17,577 nt of DNA. Origin: Dermatophilus congolensis (lineage in GTDB: Bacteria > Actinomycetota > Actinomycetes > Actinomycetales > Dermatophilaceae). The stretch spans positions 1 to 17,577 of the forward strand of contig JAUNUP010000047.1 of the NCBI GenBank assembly GCA_030538115.1. The letters run 5' to 3'. The position numbers and the translations under genes were made by a program. Each line of letters begins with the position of its first letter. Within the stretch, counting starts at the first letter, position 1. This document shows positions 1-6,653 of the stretch, in pieces. The notes under the pieces are model-generated. The model was not told the origin of the DNA. It worked only from the letters and a program-made list of their open reading frames with translations, and made no database searches.

Positions 1-28
1 GTTCGAGGTCTCGTGCGGGGTGTTCTGC

Positions 29-1057
29 TCAGTCATTGCTCGGGACTCCTCGTTCTCCCGCGTTCTGCGCGTTCAGGGCAGCCGCTCGGGCAGTGCGTCG
101 CAGCTTCTTGTCGGAGACGGGCCGCTCACCGATGTCGTCGGTGCTCCAGTCGCCGGCGCCGAACGCCTCCTGGGTCTCGTCATACCCCTTGGCCGGGCGG
201 CGCTTGCGCAGCGGCGGCGTGGTGCCGGGCGCGAGGCGGCGGGTGGTGATGAGAAAGCCGGTGTGCCCGTGCATCCGGTGCTCGGGGCGCACGGCGAGGC
301 CTTCGAGGTGCCAGCCGCGCACGAGCGACTCCCAGGCCTGCGGTTCGGTGTAGCAGCCAAGGTCGCGCATGGCCTCGGCCACGCGGGAGAGCTGGGTCGC
401 GGTGGCGACGTAACAGATCAGCACGCCTCCGGGCGCCAGCGCCTCGGCGACGGCGGGCAGGCACTCCCAGGGCGCGAGCATGTCGAGAACGACGCGGTCG
501 ATCGTGCCGGCCTCCACGGTCGCGGGCAACGCCTCCGCGAGGTCGCCGATCGTCACCGACCACGCCGGATGCGAGCCGCCGAAGAACGCCTCGACGTTGC
601 CGCGTGCGATGTCGGCGAATTCGTCGCGGCGTTCGAACGAGTACAGGCGGCCGCTGTCGCCCACCGCCCGCAGAAGCGACATCGACAAGGCACCCGACCC
701 GACTCCCGCCTCGACGACGCGCGCGCCGGGAAAGATGTCGGCCATCGCGACGATCTGGCCCGAGTCCTTGGGGTAGACGACCTGGGCGCCGCGCGGCATC
801 GACATGACGTAGTCGGAGAGCAAGGGACGGAGCGCGAGGTACTCGACTCCTGCGGTGTTCGTGCTGGTCGAGCCGTCAGGAGCGCCGATGATGTCGTCGT
901 GCGCGAGGCTGCCGCGATGCGTGAAGAACTGGCCGCCCGGCTGCAACGTGATCGTGTGCAGGCGTCCCTTCGGGTCGGTCAGTTGTACGCGCTCTCCGGC
1001 GACGAAGGGCCCTCGCCGAAGGTGCGCGCCGGTCGGGTCAATCGCCTGCGAAGTCAC
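29..1057 (-). CDS. trmI: tRNA (adenine-N1)-methyltransferase TrmI
   Basis: SAM-dependent enzyme that makes m1A at position 58 in the T-loop of tRNAs; the family acts as a cytoplasmic tetramer. The 342-aa protein has an N-terminal beta-rich domain (about 1-85), then a Rossmann methyltransferase core. Visible motifs are the SAM-binding stretch VVEAGVGSGAL at 114-124, the acidic FERR at 141-144, the catalytic-region motif DMLAPWE at 192-198 and RPEHRMHGHTGFL at 257-269. Residues from about 275 form a charged, probably disordered tail, usual in actinobacterial TrmI. The start is GTG, six bases after a TAGACT box, so the mRNA is probably leaderless. It lies 47 bp downstream of the M50 protease gene. 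In many actinobacteria the proteasomal ATPase gene arc/mpa follows trmI; here that would lie beyond the left edge, and the first 28 bases show no start codon for it. Confidence 0.95.
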   Translation of the reverse strand: MTSQAIDPTGAHLRRGPFVAGERVQLTDPKGRLHTITLQPGGQFFTHRGSLAHDDIIGAPDGSTSTNTAGVEYLALRPLLSDYVMSMPRGAQVVYPKDSGQIVAMADIFPGARVVEAGVGSGALSMSLLRAVGDSGRLYSFERRDEFADIARGNVEAFFGGSHPAWSVTIGDLAEALPATVEAGTIDRVVLDMLAPWECLPAVAEALAPGGVLICYVATATQLSRVAEAMRDLGCYTEPQAWESLVRGWHLEGLAVRPEHRMHGHTGFLITTRRLAPGTTPPLRKRRPAKGYDETQEAFGAGDWSTDDIGERPVSDKKLRRTARAAALNAQNAGERGVPSND

Positions 1058-1063
1058 CCGAAC

Positions 1064-1069
1064 AGTCTA
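1064..1069 (-). promoter_or_regulatory. -10 box of leaderless trmI promoter
   Basis: TAGACT on the minus strand fits the actinobacterial TANNNT -10 pattern. Exactly six bases (gttcgg) separate it from the GTG start at 1057, so transcription would begin at or next to the start codon. No Shine-Dalgarno sequence is seen. Confidence 0.6.
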
Positions 1070-1104
1070 GGCAGGTACCGACGCCTGCCCAGACGCGGCA
1101 GAGG

Positions 1105-2361
1105 TCAGCCGGCCGGGTTCGATGAACCGGCGTTCCCCTCCATGGCTGCGGCCAGCATGTTCGCCTCCGCCACCGCGAACGGCCCCTCCGGGCCACGCAG
1201 CAGCAGGATCGGCTGAGCGCGTTCGTTCATCCAGCGCGCGAGCAGTTCGGGCGTGACGTCCTGCGGCGCTACATCAACTACCCACTGCGGCGGGCAGGCC
1301 CGCAGGCACGCAGAGGCGGGGGCGTTCTCGGCGCCGGAGGCGAGGGCTTCGGATGCCGCCTGCGGGTCGAGATACCCGAGCGGGACGCCCTGCTGGGCAT
1401 CGGCTTGGGCATGGTCCGGGGCCTGGCGATCGTCCACGACGACGATGACGGCGGGCAGGCGCCCCTCCTCGTCGGGCCCGGCGGGGGGCAACTCGCGCAG
1501 CGGTTGCGAAGCTCCCATGCGACGAACGGGGTGCAACAACCGGGCCAGATCGAGACGGCCCAAGGAGCCGAGCAGCCGGCCAGCCTTGATCGCCTCCCCC
1601 GATCCCTGCCACAGGTAGGCGCCCAGTAGCGCGAAGATCGCAACGTTCCACAGCGACAGGCCCGCCTGACGCTGCAGCGAGCCCCAGAGCACGTACGCGG
1701 CCAGGCTGATGACGACGATGCGCCCGAGCCACCCCGCGACGACAAGACCGAGGTGGCGTTTACCAGTCACCTTCCACACCAACGCCTCGACGACGTGACC
1801 GCCATCGAGGGGCATGCCGGGTAGCAGGTTGAACACGGCGACGAAGGTGTTGGTCCATGTCAGCGCACCGATGAGCACCCAGGCGAGGGGGTCGTCGACG
1901 AACCACAGCGCGACACCGCCGGCCACCGCGAGCAGCCCGTTCGAGAGTGGCCCGACGAACGCGATCCATGCCTGTTTGCCCGGAGACGGAGTCGAGGCCT
2001 GATACACGGTGTGGCCGCCGAGCAGGTCGGCGACGATGCGATCTACCCGGTAACCGAACTTGTGGGCCGCCAGCGCGTGCGAGAACTCGTGCACGAGAAC
2101 CGAACCGAGCAGTAGCAACGCGTACAGGAGTGCGGCGCCGTAGGTGGCCCAGCCGAGACCCGGAACGGCATCGCCGATCCGCGGAGCCAGAAAGAACACG
2201 AGCAGCGCCGCGATCACGAACCAGCTCAGGCCGATGTAGACGGGGATGCCCCGCAACGACCCCACCTGCAGGGCACCGCGCGGACGCCCATCGGAGGCGT
2301 GGCGCCGTGGTTGCCGCGCGGACTCGGGCTGTCCGGACGGCGGCGGAGACTGGCTCGACAT
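1105..2361 (-). CDS. M50 family site-2-protease-like membrane metalloprotease
   Basis: Intramembrane zinc metalloprotease of the S2P/M50 family, related to actinobacterial Rip3-type proteins; the substrate is unknown. Counted from the ATG at 2361 (418 aa): a polar N-terminus (1-35), hydrophobic segments near 45-60 and 75-92, the zinc motif HEFSH at 91-95, segments near 130-155 and 158-178, and the second metal motif in LLPGMPLDGG at 179-188 (Asp186). More membrane segments follow near 205-227 and 236-250. The cytoplasmic C-terminus (about 265-418) occupies the place of the CBS-domain pair in relatives but is Pro/Ala-rich and only weakly CBS-like. An in-frame TTG at 2370 overlaps the TAGCCT -10 box, so the ATG eight bases after that box is the better start. 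Divergent from the RecB-like nuclease gene and upstream of trmI. Confidence 0.9.
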   Translation of the reverse strand: MSSQSPPPSGQPESARQPRRHASDGRPRGALQVGSLRGIPVYIGLSWFVIAALLVFFLAPRIGDAVPGLGWATYGAALLYALLLLGSVLVHEFSHALAAHKFGYRVDRIVADLLGGHTVYQASTPSPGKQAWIAFVGPLSNGLLAVAGGVALWFVDDPLAWVLIGALTWTNTFVAVFNLLPGMPLDGGHVVEALVWKVTGKRHLGLVVAGWLGRIVVISLAAYVLWGSLQRQAGLSLWNVAIFALLGAYLWQGSGEAIKAGRLLGSLGRLDLARLLHPVRRMGASQPLRELPPAGPDEEGRLPAVIVVVDDRQAPDHAQADAQQGVPLGYLDPQAASEALASGAENAPASACLRACPPQWVVDVAPQDVTPELLARWMNERAQPILLLRGPEGPFAVAEANMLAAAMEGNAGSSNPAG

Positions 2362-2369
2362 GTGACACA

Positions 2370-2375
2370 AGGCTA
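2370..2375 (-). promoter_or_regulatory. -10 box of M50 protease promoter (leaderless)
   Basis: TAGCCT on the minus strand, eight bases before the ATG at 2361. A GGAGG at about 2383-2387 is too far (about 21 nt) from this ATG to be its ribosome site. The box overlaps the alternative TTG, which argues against that codon as start. Confidence 0.5.
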
Positions 2376-2403
2376 CTGCACACCTCCGGCGAGGCCCGAG
2401 GCG

Positions 2404-2416
2404 CCGACCTTGTCGG
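2404..2416. repeat. Dyad in the divergent M50/nuclease promoter region
   Basis: CCGAC-ctt-GTCGG, extended imperfectly outward by GCGCC/GGCGC, lies between the two divergent -10 boxes and falls in the -35 region of the plus-strand promoter. It could be an operator shared by both genes or a chance dyad in GC-rich DNA. Confidence 0.25.
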
Positions 2417-2426
2417 TGGCGCTGCC

Positions 2427-2432
2427 TAGGCT
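2427..2432 (+). promoter_or_regulatory. -10 box of leaderless nuclease promoter
   Basis: TAGGCT followed by exactly six bases (gggcgc) and the ATG at 2439. No Shine-Dalgarno sequence precedes the start. The same box-to-start layout recurs at several genes here. Confidence 0.6.
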
Positions 2433-2438
2433 GGGCGC

Positions 2439-3314
2439 ATGCCAGCGCTCTCCCCCAGTCGTGCCTCGGACTTCATGCAGTGCCCTCTGCTGTACCGGTT
2501 CAGGGTGATCGACAAGCTGCCCGAGCCTCCGACGCAGGCGATGGCGCGGGGCACGCTCGTACACGGGGTGCTGGAGAACCTCTTCGTCTCGCCCGCCGCA
2601 GAGCGCACGCGCGAGCAGGCGGAGTTGTTGCTCGCGCCGTACTGGGAGCAGATGATCGCGGAGCGGGCCGAGTGGGCCGACCTCGTCGACCATTCCGACG
2701 AAGCGGCGGTGCGGCGGTGGTATGACGAGGCGTTGGCGCTGATCGACCGCTGGTTCACGCTCGAAGACCCGACCCGGCTCGAACCGGCCGAACGTGAGCT
2801 GTACGTCGAGGCCGATCTCGATGGGCTGACCCTGCGTGGCTACGTCGACCGCCTCGACGTCGCCCCCGACGGCCGGATGCGGGTGGTCGACTACAAGACC
2901 GGCCGCTCCCCCAGTGCCTTGTTCGAGGGCAAGGCCCTGTTCCAGATGAAGTTCTACGGGCTGGTTCTCTGGAAGATGACCGGCAACGTGCCGGCGCGTC
3001 TGCAGCTCGTCTACCTGGGCAACGGCGAGATCGTCACGTACGACCCCGACGAGCGTGAGTTGAACGCCCTGGCCCGCAAGGTGACGGCGATCTGGGGAGC
3101 GATCGAGAAGTCGCTCGAGGTCGGAGAATTCCAGCCGCGCACGTCCAAACTGTGCGACTGGTGCAAGCACCGAGACCTGTGCCCGGCCTGGGGCGGCACG
3201 CCTCCGCCCCTCCCGGAGCGAGCCCGAGAACTGGCACTCAACCCGACCGCCGGCACGTCGGCCTCAGACTCCAGAGAAGCGTCACGCCTCCGCGAGGAAG
3301 ACGACGCGGAGTAG
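2439..3314 (+). CDS. RecB/Cas4-like PD-(D/E)XK nuclease with Fe-S cysteines
   Basis: Stand-alone RecB-family nuclease, 291 aa, of the type annotated in actinobacteria as RecB family exonuclease. No helicase domain is attached. The core is visible: RGTLVHGVLE at 37-46 (His42), GYVDRLD at 134-140 (Asp137) and VVDYKTG at 149-155 (Asp151, Lys153), the metal-binding D...DxK of PD-(D/E)XK enzymes, then FQMKFYGL at 168-175. Cys15 near the N-terminus plus Cys239, Cys242 and Cys248 near the C-terminus match the four-cysteine [4Fe-4S] 'iron staple' of the AddB/Cas4/Dna2 group. A DNA repair or processing role is inferred; no cas genes are seen. It starts at a leaderless ATG and is divergent from the M50 gene. 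A polar tail (about 255-291) follows the last cysteine. Confidence 0.9.
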   Translation: MPALSPSRASDFMQCPLLYRFRVIDKLPEPPTQAMARGTLVHGVLENLFVSPAAERTREQAELLLAPYWEQMIAERAEWADLVDHSDEAAVRRWYDEALALIDRWFTLEDPTRLEPAERELYVEADLDGLTLRGYVDRLDVAPDGRMRVVDYKTGRSPSALFEGKALFQMKFYGLVLWKMTGNVPARLQLVYLGNGEIVTYDPDERELNALARKVTAIWGAIEKSLEVGEFQPRTSKLCDWCKHRDLCPAWGGTPPPLPERARELALNPTAGTSASDSREASRLREEDDAE

Positions 3315-3420
3315 CGCCGGCCCCACCCCCTGTGTGCGGAGCCGCTAGACCCGTGTGTGTACTGAAGTCGCTCTCCGCTCGAGTGGTGCATGTCTTACGC
3401 CACTTGTGTTGCTTCGCTCC

Positions 3421-4137
3421 TCAGGGGAGGCCGGTCGCGCTCGTCAGGCCTGGTATGGGGCAGCAGTCGATCGCCGACCCGAGCATCGAGTGCTCGGCGA
3501 CGTAGGCGTAGGCATCGGGGTCGATCAGCTCGAATAGTTCGCGCACCTCGGTCAGGCGCTCCGCAAGTCCGGTGCGCGTCGAGAACACTGGCTCGTTGTG
3601 CGCCAGCCTGTTGCGGAATTTCACCACACGGGCCACCAGGTCATGCACTCGCGCTCGTCCGGTGCCCTTGGGAAACGCCCGGTGCAGCATCGGGTTCCAT
3701 AGTGTCGGCGTCCTCTCACCCACGGTCAGGTTTGACCAGAAGCCGAACGTCAAGGCGGCCACGACCTCCGCATGCGTGGGCGCCGAACTGAGTCCGCGCT
3801 TCGCGTCGGCGATCCGGGCCAGGCTCGCTTGGTTACGACGGCGCTGCTGGGCGCGGGCACGCTGGACCCCCTGTTCCAAACCGAACAGCGGCGACTGCGG
3901 GTCGATCGCCCAGTCGGGGAACCGCCGCGTCAGTTCGCGGTCGTAGGCGTTGCGCACCGCGACTTCCAAATGCCCGACATCCACGATCCCGGCGGCAGCG
4001 ACCTGAGAGTTCCACAGATACGTCTCCATCGCCGCCGTATGGTCGTCAGCGGCGACGTTGAGGTAGCGCCGGTACCGCGGTGCGCTCAGCCACCGAACCG
4101 CTTGCGCGGCGTCCAGCGAGGGCGGAGCATCGGTCAT
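3421..4137 (-). CDS. Abi_2-family (AbiD/AbiF-like) HEPN protein
   Basis: Abortive-infection-type protein, 238 aa. Visible hallmarks of the Abi_2 family (PF07751) are an N-terminal WLSAPRYRRYL (16-26), LEVAVRNAYD (57-66), the aromatic FGFWSNL (131-137), and RNRLAHNEPVF at 175-185. The last contains R175-N-x3-H180, the RX4-6H signature of HEPN ribonucleases. Family knowledge: Abi_2 proteins are phage-defence effectors, and AbiF proteins work as RNA-targeting toxins controlled by a structured non-coding RNA encoded beside them. Here the ATG lies seven bases after a TAGGCT box, with a conspicuous inverted repeat immediately upstream. It is flanked by convergent and non-coding sequence and is not in an operon with housekeeping genes, suggesting an accessory insertion. 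The family call is good; toxin activity is inferred. Confidence 0.85.
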   Translation of the reverse strand: MTDAPPSLDAAQAVRWLSAPRYRRYLNVAADDHTAAMETYLWNSQVAAAGIVDVGHLEVAVRNAYDRELTRRFPDWAIDPQSPLFGLEQGVQRARAQQRRRNQASLARIADAKRGLSSAPTHAEVVAALTFGFWSNLTVGERTPTLWNPMLHRAFPKGTGRARVHDLVARVVKFRNRLAHNEPVFSTRTGLAERLTEVRELFELIDPDAYAYVAEHSMLGSAIDCCPIPGLTSATGLP

Positions 4138-4142
4138 AGCTG

Positions 4143-4211
4143 CTAGCCTAAGAACATCGCCCCGCGGAAACTGTCCTCTGTCTGGCTTCGGCTAGTTAGG
4201 CACCGCGGGGC
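4143..4211 (-). ncRNA. Candidate structured leader/antitoxin RNA of the Abi gene
   Basis: On the minus strand, GCCCCGCGG (4211-4203) pairs perfectly with CCGCGGGGC (4167-4159) across a 35-nt loop. The loop carries GCCTAA and CTAGCC (4201-4190), each able to pair with TTAGGC or GGCTAG at 4151-4143, just ahead of the Abi start codon, giving a pseudoknot-like arrangement. AbiF genes are known to have a conserved structured RNA (the abiF RNA motif) next to them; the match to that family cannot be tested here. On the plus strand the same DNA could form a hairpin followed by TTT, so a terminator reading or an opposite-strand RNA is possible. The strand and exact ends are inferred. Confidence 0.4.
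4145..4150 (-). promoter_or_regulatory. -10 box of the Abi gene promoter
   Basis: TAGGCT on the minus strand, seven bases before the ATG at 4137. The box is part of TTAGGCTAGC, which is complementary in two registers to the loop of the upstream hairpin (GCCTAA or CTAGCC on the minus strand). Promoter and possible RNA pairing site therefore overlap. Confidence 0.5.
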
Positions 4212-4343
4212 TTTGTCTTACCCAAGGGCGGATGGTTGCCGGCCAAGCATTCCTACGTGCCTGGACTAGCACACGATCACAGCTGGGTACGTTGTCCGGC
4301 GCAGCGCCGCCCCTTCCGTGTGCGAAACGCCCGCCCGGACTAT

Positions 4344-4396
4344 GTACCGCGGCTCAGGTCCGCCGAGGAGGCTGGGCTGGAACGTTGCCGCGGTAC
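4344..4396. repeat. Inverted repeat GTACCGCGG / CCGCGGTAC with 35-nt loop
   Basis: Nine-base perfect arms at 4344-4352 and 4388-4396 enclose 35 nt. The arm length, the loop length and the internal CCGCGG core equal those of the hairpin at 4159-4211. On the minus strand both loops carry AGCC at loop positions 10-13 and GGAC at 27-30. It may be a diverged second copy of the candidate RNA. Confidence 0.45.
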
Positions 4397-4448
4397 TGGT
4401 GAGCGGCCGCGCAGGCTGCCGTGGCCCTCACCGGCACCACGGATGCGG

Positions 4449-4503
4449 GTGCCGTGGCACATGACCCCCGCCACCTCACCTGGCGGCAGAAGTGCCACGG
4501 CAC
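4449..4503. repeat. 55-bp hairpin element, copy A
   Basis: GTGCCGTGGCAC (4449-4460) and its reverse complement GTGCCACGGCAC (4492-4503) enclose a 31-nt loop that begins ATGACCCC. An inner CCGCCA (4468-4473) and TGGCGG (4481-4486) extend the fold, with seven bases between them. The same 12-31-12 layout occurs at 6585-6639 and 6654-6708. A partial copy of the arms (GCCGTGG...CCACGG) lies just to the left, at about 4418-4442. Confidence 0.85.
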
Positions 4504-4626
4504 AGAAAGTGGTCGCCCGACTCAGCGGTCACGTCGGCGCGCCGCATCCGCATGACGAAAACCGCAGGGCCCCCCCGCCCGCACCGCGGTGGCGTCCACT
4601 GCGCCTGGCGTGTTGCGGAACGGCTA

Positions 4627-4650
4627 GCTCCTGCCCTCGACGCCAGGAGC
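4627..4650 (-). terminator. Possible terminator hairpin after the GNAT gene
   Basis: GCTCCTG and CAGGAGC arms with a 10-nt loop begin 11 bases past the GNAT stop codon. No run of T follows on the minus strand, so it would be a weak or factor-assisted terminator. Confidence 0.3.
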
Positions 4651-4661
4651 GTTCTCCCGTC

Positions 4662-5699
4662 TCAGACCGCGTAGGCGTACCTGTGGTGTTTCGTGAAGCC
4701 GAGGCCTTCGTAGAGTGCTGTCGCCGCGTCGTTTCCGTCTTCGACCTGCAACGCGGCGAAGCGTGCTCCCCTGGCGCGGGCGTACTCCAGCATCGCGAAG
4801 GTGGTCGCGCGGCCGATTCCCGCGCGGCGACGGTGCGGGGCCACATCGAGGCACGACAGCACGCACCAGTCCGCGGTGAGGCCGATTCTTCCCACGGCCA
4901 CGGGCGCGCCGTCGTCACCGAGACACGTGACGAAGACCGCCGGCGCGGCTGTCACCTCGCTGCGCGCGTCATCGGTGGTGCCGCCGCCCCGCCACAGCGA
5001 GAACCAGGCGTCGTCAGGAGCCTCGGAGAACCGCCACTCCGCGTCAACGGTCGACGCACCGGCCACGTCGACTCGCCGCAGGTCGGTGACCAGCACATCG
5101 GCCCCTCCCCTGAGCGTCCACCCTCCCGGCCTGGTGGGCAGCCCCTGCGGCCCCCCTTCCTCGCCCAGCACCACCTGAAACCGCATCGGGAGACCGTGCC
5201 GGTCGTAGAACTGCGCGGCGAGTTCGATGGCGCGCTCGATGTCGACTCCCGGATCACCTGCAACAAGAACGGAGTTCGCCCGCCCGGTGACGCCGCGGGA
5301 GGCGCGTAGCACCCACCCTCCGAGCCGGGCCCGTTCGATGCCGAGCCAGGTGCGATCCAGCATCCGCTCGATCTTGTCGGGTGACGACGACGGCCGCACG
5401 GCCTGCTCGGGCACCTCGCGCAGCGCCGTGATCGCGGCCCGCGGCACGGCGACGGGTCCCGAACTCTCCGGCAGCAGCACGATCTCGTCGTCCGCTTCGG
5501 CGATGACGTGTCCGACCACGTCGCTCGCTCCTCCGCCCTCCACGGCCGCGAGTCTGCGACGCAGGCTCACCCTGCGGGTGTCGCGGCCGGGCGCGGCCAC
5601 AAGTAGCGCCTCCAGGGCAGCAATAGCTTCGGGCTCCGTGGTCGCCTCGGACTCGCCGTTCGCCGACTCCGCGGGCCTCGCCGATCCCGCCGGCGTCAC
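4662..5699 (-). CDS. GNAT N-acetyltransferase, Rv0428c-like
   Basis: Predicted acetyl-CoA-dependent N-acetyltransferase, 345 aa; the acceptor is unknown. An N-terminal region (about 40-100) resembles the small beta domain of Rv0428c-type proteins. LGGWVLRASRGVTGRANSV at 126-144 and LPMRFQV at 170-176 are typical of that family. The C-terminal GNAT fold carries LDVAPHRRRAGIGRATT (284-300) with the R-R-x-G-x-G acetyl-CoA loop, and the closing ALYEGLGF (328-335). The reading frame is open far upstream, but the GTG at 5699 overlaps the HAD stop codon as GTGA, a translational-coupling overlap that fixes the start. It shares a transcript with the HAD phosphatase. The first 25 residues are Ala/Glu-rich and look disordered. 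Confidence 0.85.
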   Translation of the reverse strand: MTPAGSARPAESANGESEATTEPEAIAALEALLVAAPGRDTRRVSLRRRLAAVEGGGASDVVGHVIAEADDEIVLLPESSGPVAVPRAAITALREVPEQAVRPSSSPDKIERMLDRTWLGIERARLGGWVLRASRGVTGRANSVLVAGDPGVDIERAIELAAQFYDRHGLPMRFQVVLGEEGGPQGLPTRPGGWTLRGGADVLVTDLRRVDVAGASTVDAEWRFSEAPDDAWFSLWRGGGTTDDARSEVTAAPAVFVTCLGDDGAPVAVGRIGLTADWCVLSCLDVAPHRRRAGIGRATTFAMLEYARARGARFAALQVEDGNDAATALYEGLGFTKHHRYAYAV

Positions 5700-6388
5700 C
5701 GGGCAGCGTCCGTGAGGCGCACGAGGTCGCTCGGTGACAGGCCTGTGAGGGATTTCGCGAACGCGAGCCCCGGCCGAGGCTCGACGGAGACGACGTGCGG
5801 GATCGCAATCGTCCGCGCTCCTGAGGCGTACGCCGAGGCCACGCCGGTAGGCGAGTCTTCGAGGGCGATGCACTTCTCGATCGGTACGCCGATCGCCTCC
5901 GCGCCGACGAGGTACGGCTCGGGGTCGGGCTTGCCCTTGCTCACCTCGTCGCCGCTGATCGCGATGGCGAACGCGCCCGGCAGGGTCTCGAGGACGGCGT
6001 CGACCATGGCTCGCCACGACATCGTCACGAGCCCGCATGGCACGCCGGCGGCGCCGAGGGCGCCCAGCAGTTCTCGAGCGCCGGGCCGCCACGGCAACTC
6101 ATGACGGAGGCGCTTGATGACCCCCGACTGGAGCCGGTTGATGAGATCGACGGGTTCGAGGGTCACGGGCGTGTGCTCGCGGATGTACTCGGCGGAGTAC
6201 CAGAGGTTCGCGCCGATGAGATGTTCGGAATGCTCCAGCGACCACGTGCCGCCGAAGCTCTCCACGAGGGCGAATTCCTCGGCGATCCAGTAGGGCTCGG
6301 AGTCGATGAGGGTCCCGTCCATGTCCCACAGCACCGCCGCGGGGCGAACGGAGGACGAGTCGAGGGCATCACGCTGTTCGGTGCTCAC
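5696..6388 (-). CDS. HAD superfamily phosphatase (subfamily IA)
   Basis: Predicted Mg-dependent phosphatase/phosphoglucomutase-like hydrolase, 230 aa from the GTG at 6388. Motif I is WDMDGTLIDSE (nucleophile and acid/base Asp), motif II LVTMSW, motif III SKGKPDPEPY (Lys) and motif IV ALEDSPTGV. A helical cap lies between motifs I and II (FALVESFGGTWSLEHSEHLIG...). The substrate cannot be told from sequence. The frame stays open to 6703, but that extension would translate the 55-bp hairpin repeats, so I place the start at 6388, 16 residues before the DMDGTL block. A GGAGG lies only one base before this GTG, and TTGAAT sits six bases before it, an imperfect version of the leaderless layout. GNAT overlaps its 3' end by four bases. 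Confidence 0.85.
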   Translation of the reverse strand: MSTEQRDALDSSSVRPAAVLWDMDGTLIDSEPYWIAEEFALVESFGGTWSLEHSEHLIGANLWYSAEYIREHTPVTLEPVDLINRLQSGVIKRLRHELPWRPGARELLGALGAAGVPCGLVTMSWRAMVDAVLETLPGAFAIAISGDEVSKGKPDPEPYLVGAEAIGVPIEKCIALEDSPTGVASAYASGARTIAIPHVVSVEPRPGLAFAKSLTGLSPSDLVRLTDAAR

Positions 6389-6391
6389 GCC

Positions 6392-6484
6392 TCCATTCAA
6401 GGCGACGAGAGGCGTCACCACCGAATCCCATGGCGACGGAGGCCGTGAGCACGGAATTCCAAGGCGACGGACCGGCTCGTAGAG
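6392..6484. repeat. 31-bp periodic repeat, three degenerate copies
   Basis: The core GGCGACG occurs at 6401, 6432 and 6463, exactly 31 bp apart. Copies two and three share GAATCCCATGGCGACGGA versus GAATTCCAAGGCGACGGA; copy one reads CATTCAAGGCGACGAG. The block ends just upstream of the HAD start codon, so it covers the likely promoter or leader of the HAD-GNAT transcript. Confidence 0.6.
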
Positions 6485-6584
6485 ACCTGGGTGCCGTGCA
6501 CGACGCCCCTGCGCGAGACCTCGTGCTGCGTCCGCCCCCCGTGCTAGACCCTCGCGACGCCTGCCCGGTTGGGGGCTAGGCCCC

Positions 6585-6639
6585 GTGCCGTGGCACTCCT
6601 GCTGGAAGGCAACACGCGCGAAGACATGTGCCACGGCAC
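6585..6639. repeat. 55-bp hairpin element, copy B1 (inverted loop)
   Basis: GTGCCGTGGCAC (6585-6596) and GTGCCACGGCAC (6628-6639) flank a 31-nt loop. Read on the minus strand the loop begins ATG like the other copies, so this copy is in the opposite orientation to A and B2. It is 14 bp from copy B2. Confidence 0.85.
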
Positions 6640-6653
6640 CACCCCCGGTGGCG

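Larger units (their letters stand above)
4138..4661. other. 524-bp non-coding region between Abi and GNAT genes
   Basis: No convincing gene is seen on either strand. It holds, from left to right, the Abi promoter and candidate RNA (4143-4211), a second 9-bp inverted repeat (4344-4396), one 55-bp hairpin element (4449-4503) and a 7-bp inverted repeat (4627-4650) just past the GNAT stop codon. A short perfect dyad CGGCGC-a-GCGCCG sits at 4297-4309. Confidence 0.7.

Noticed and set aside
3315..3420. Search for a terminator or RNA gene between the nuclease and Abi genes
   Set aside because: Only weak short dyads are visible, with no tRNA fold and no T-run; nothing to support.
4203..4216. Simple intrinsic terminator reading of the CCGCGGGGC-TTT hairpin on the plus strand
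   Set aside because: No plus-strand gene ends upstream; the loop is long (35 nt) and complementary to the Abi leader, so a leader RNA explains it better. A terminator role is not excluded.
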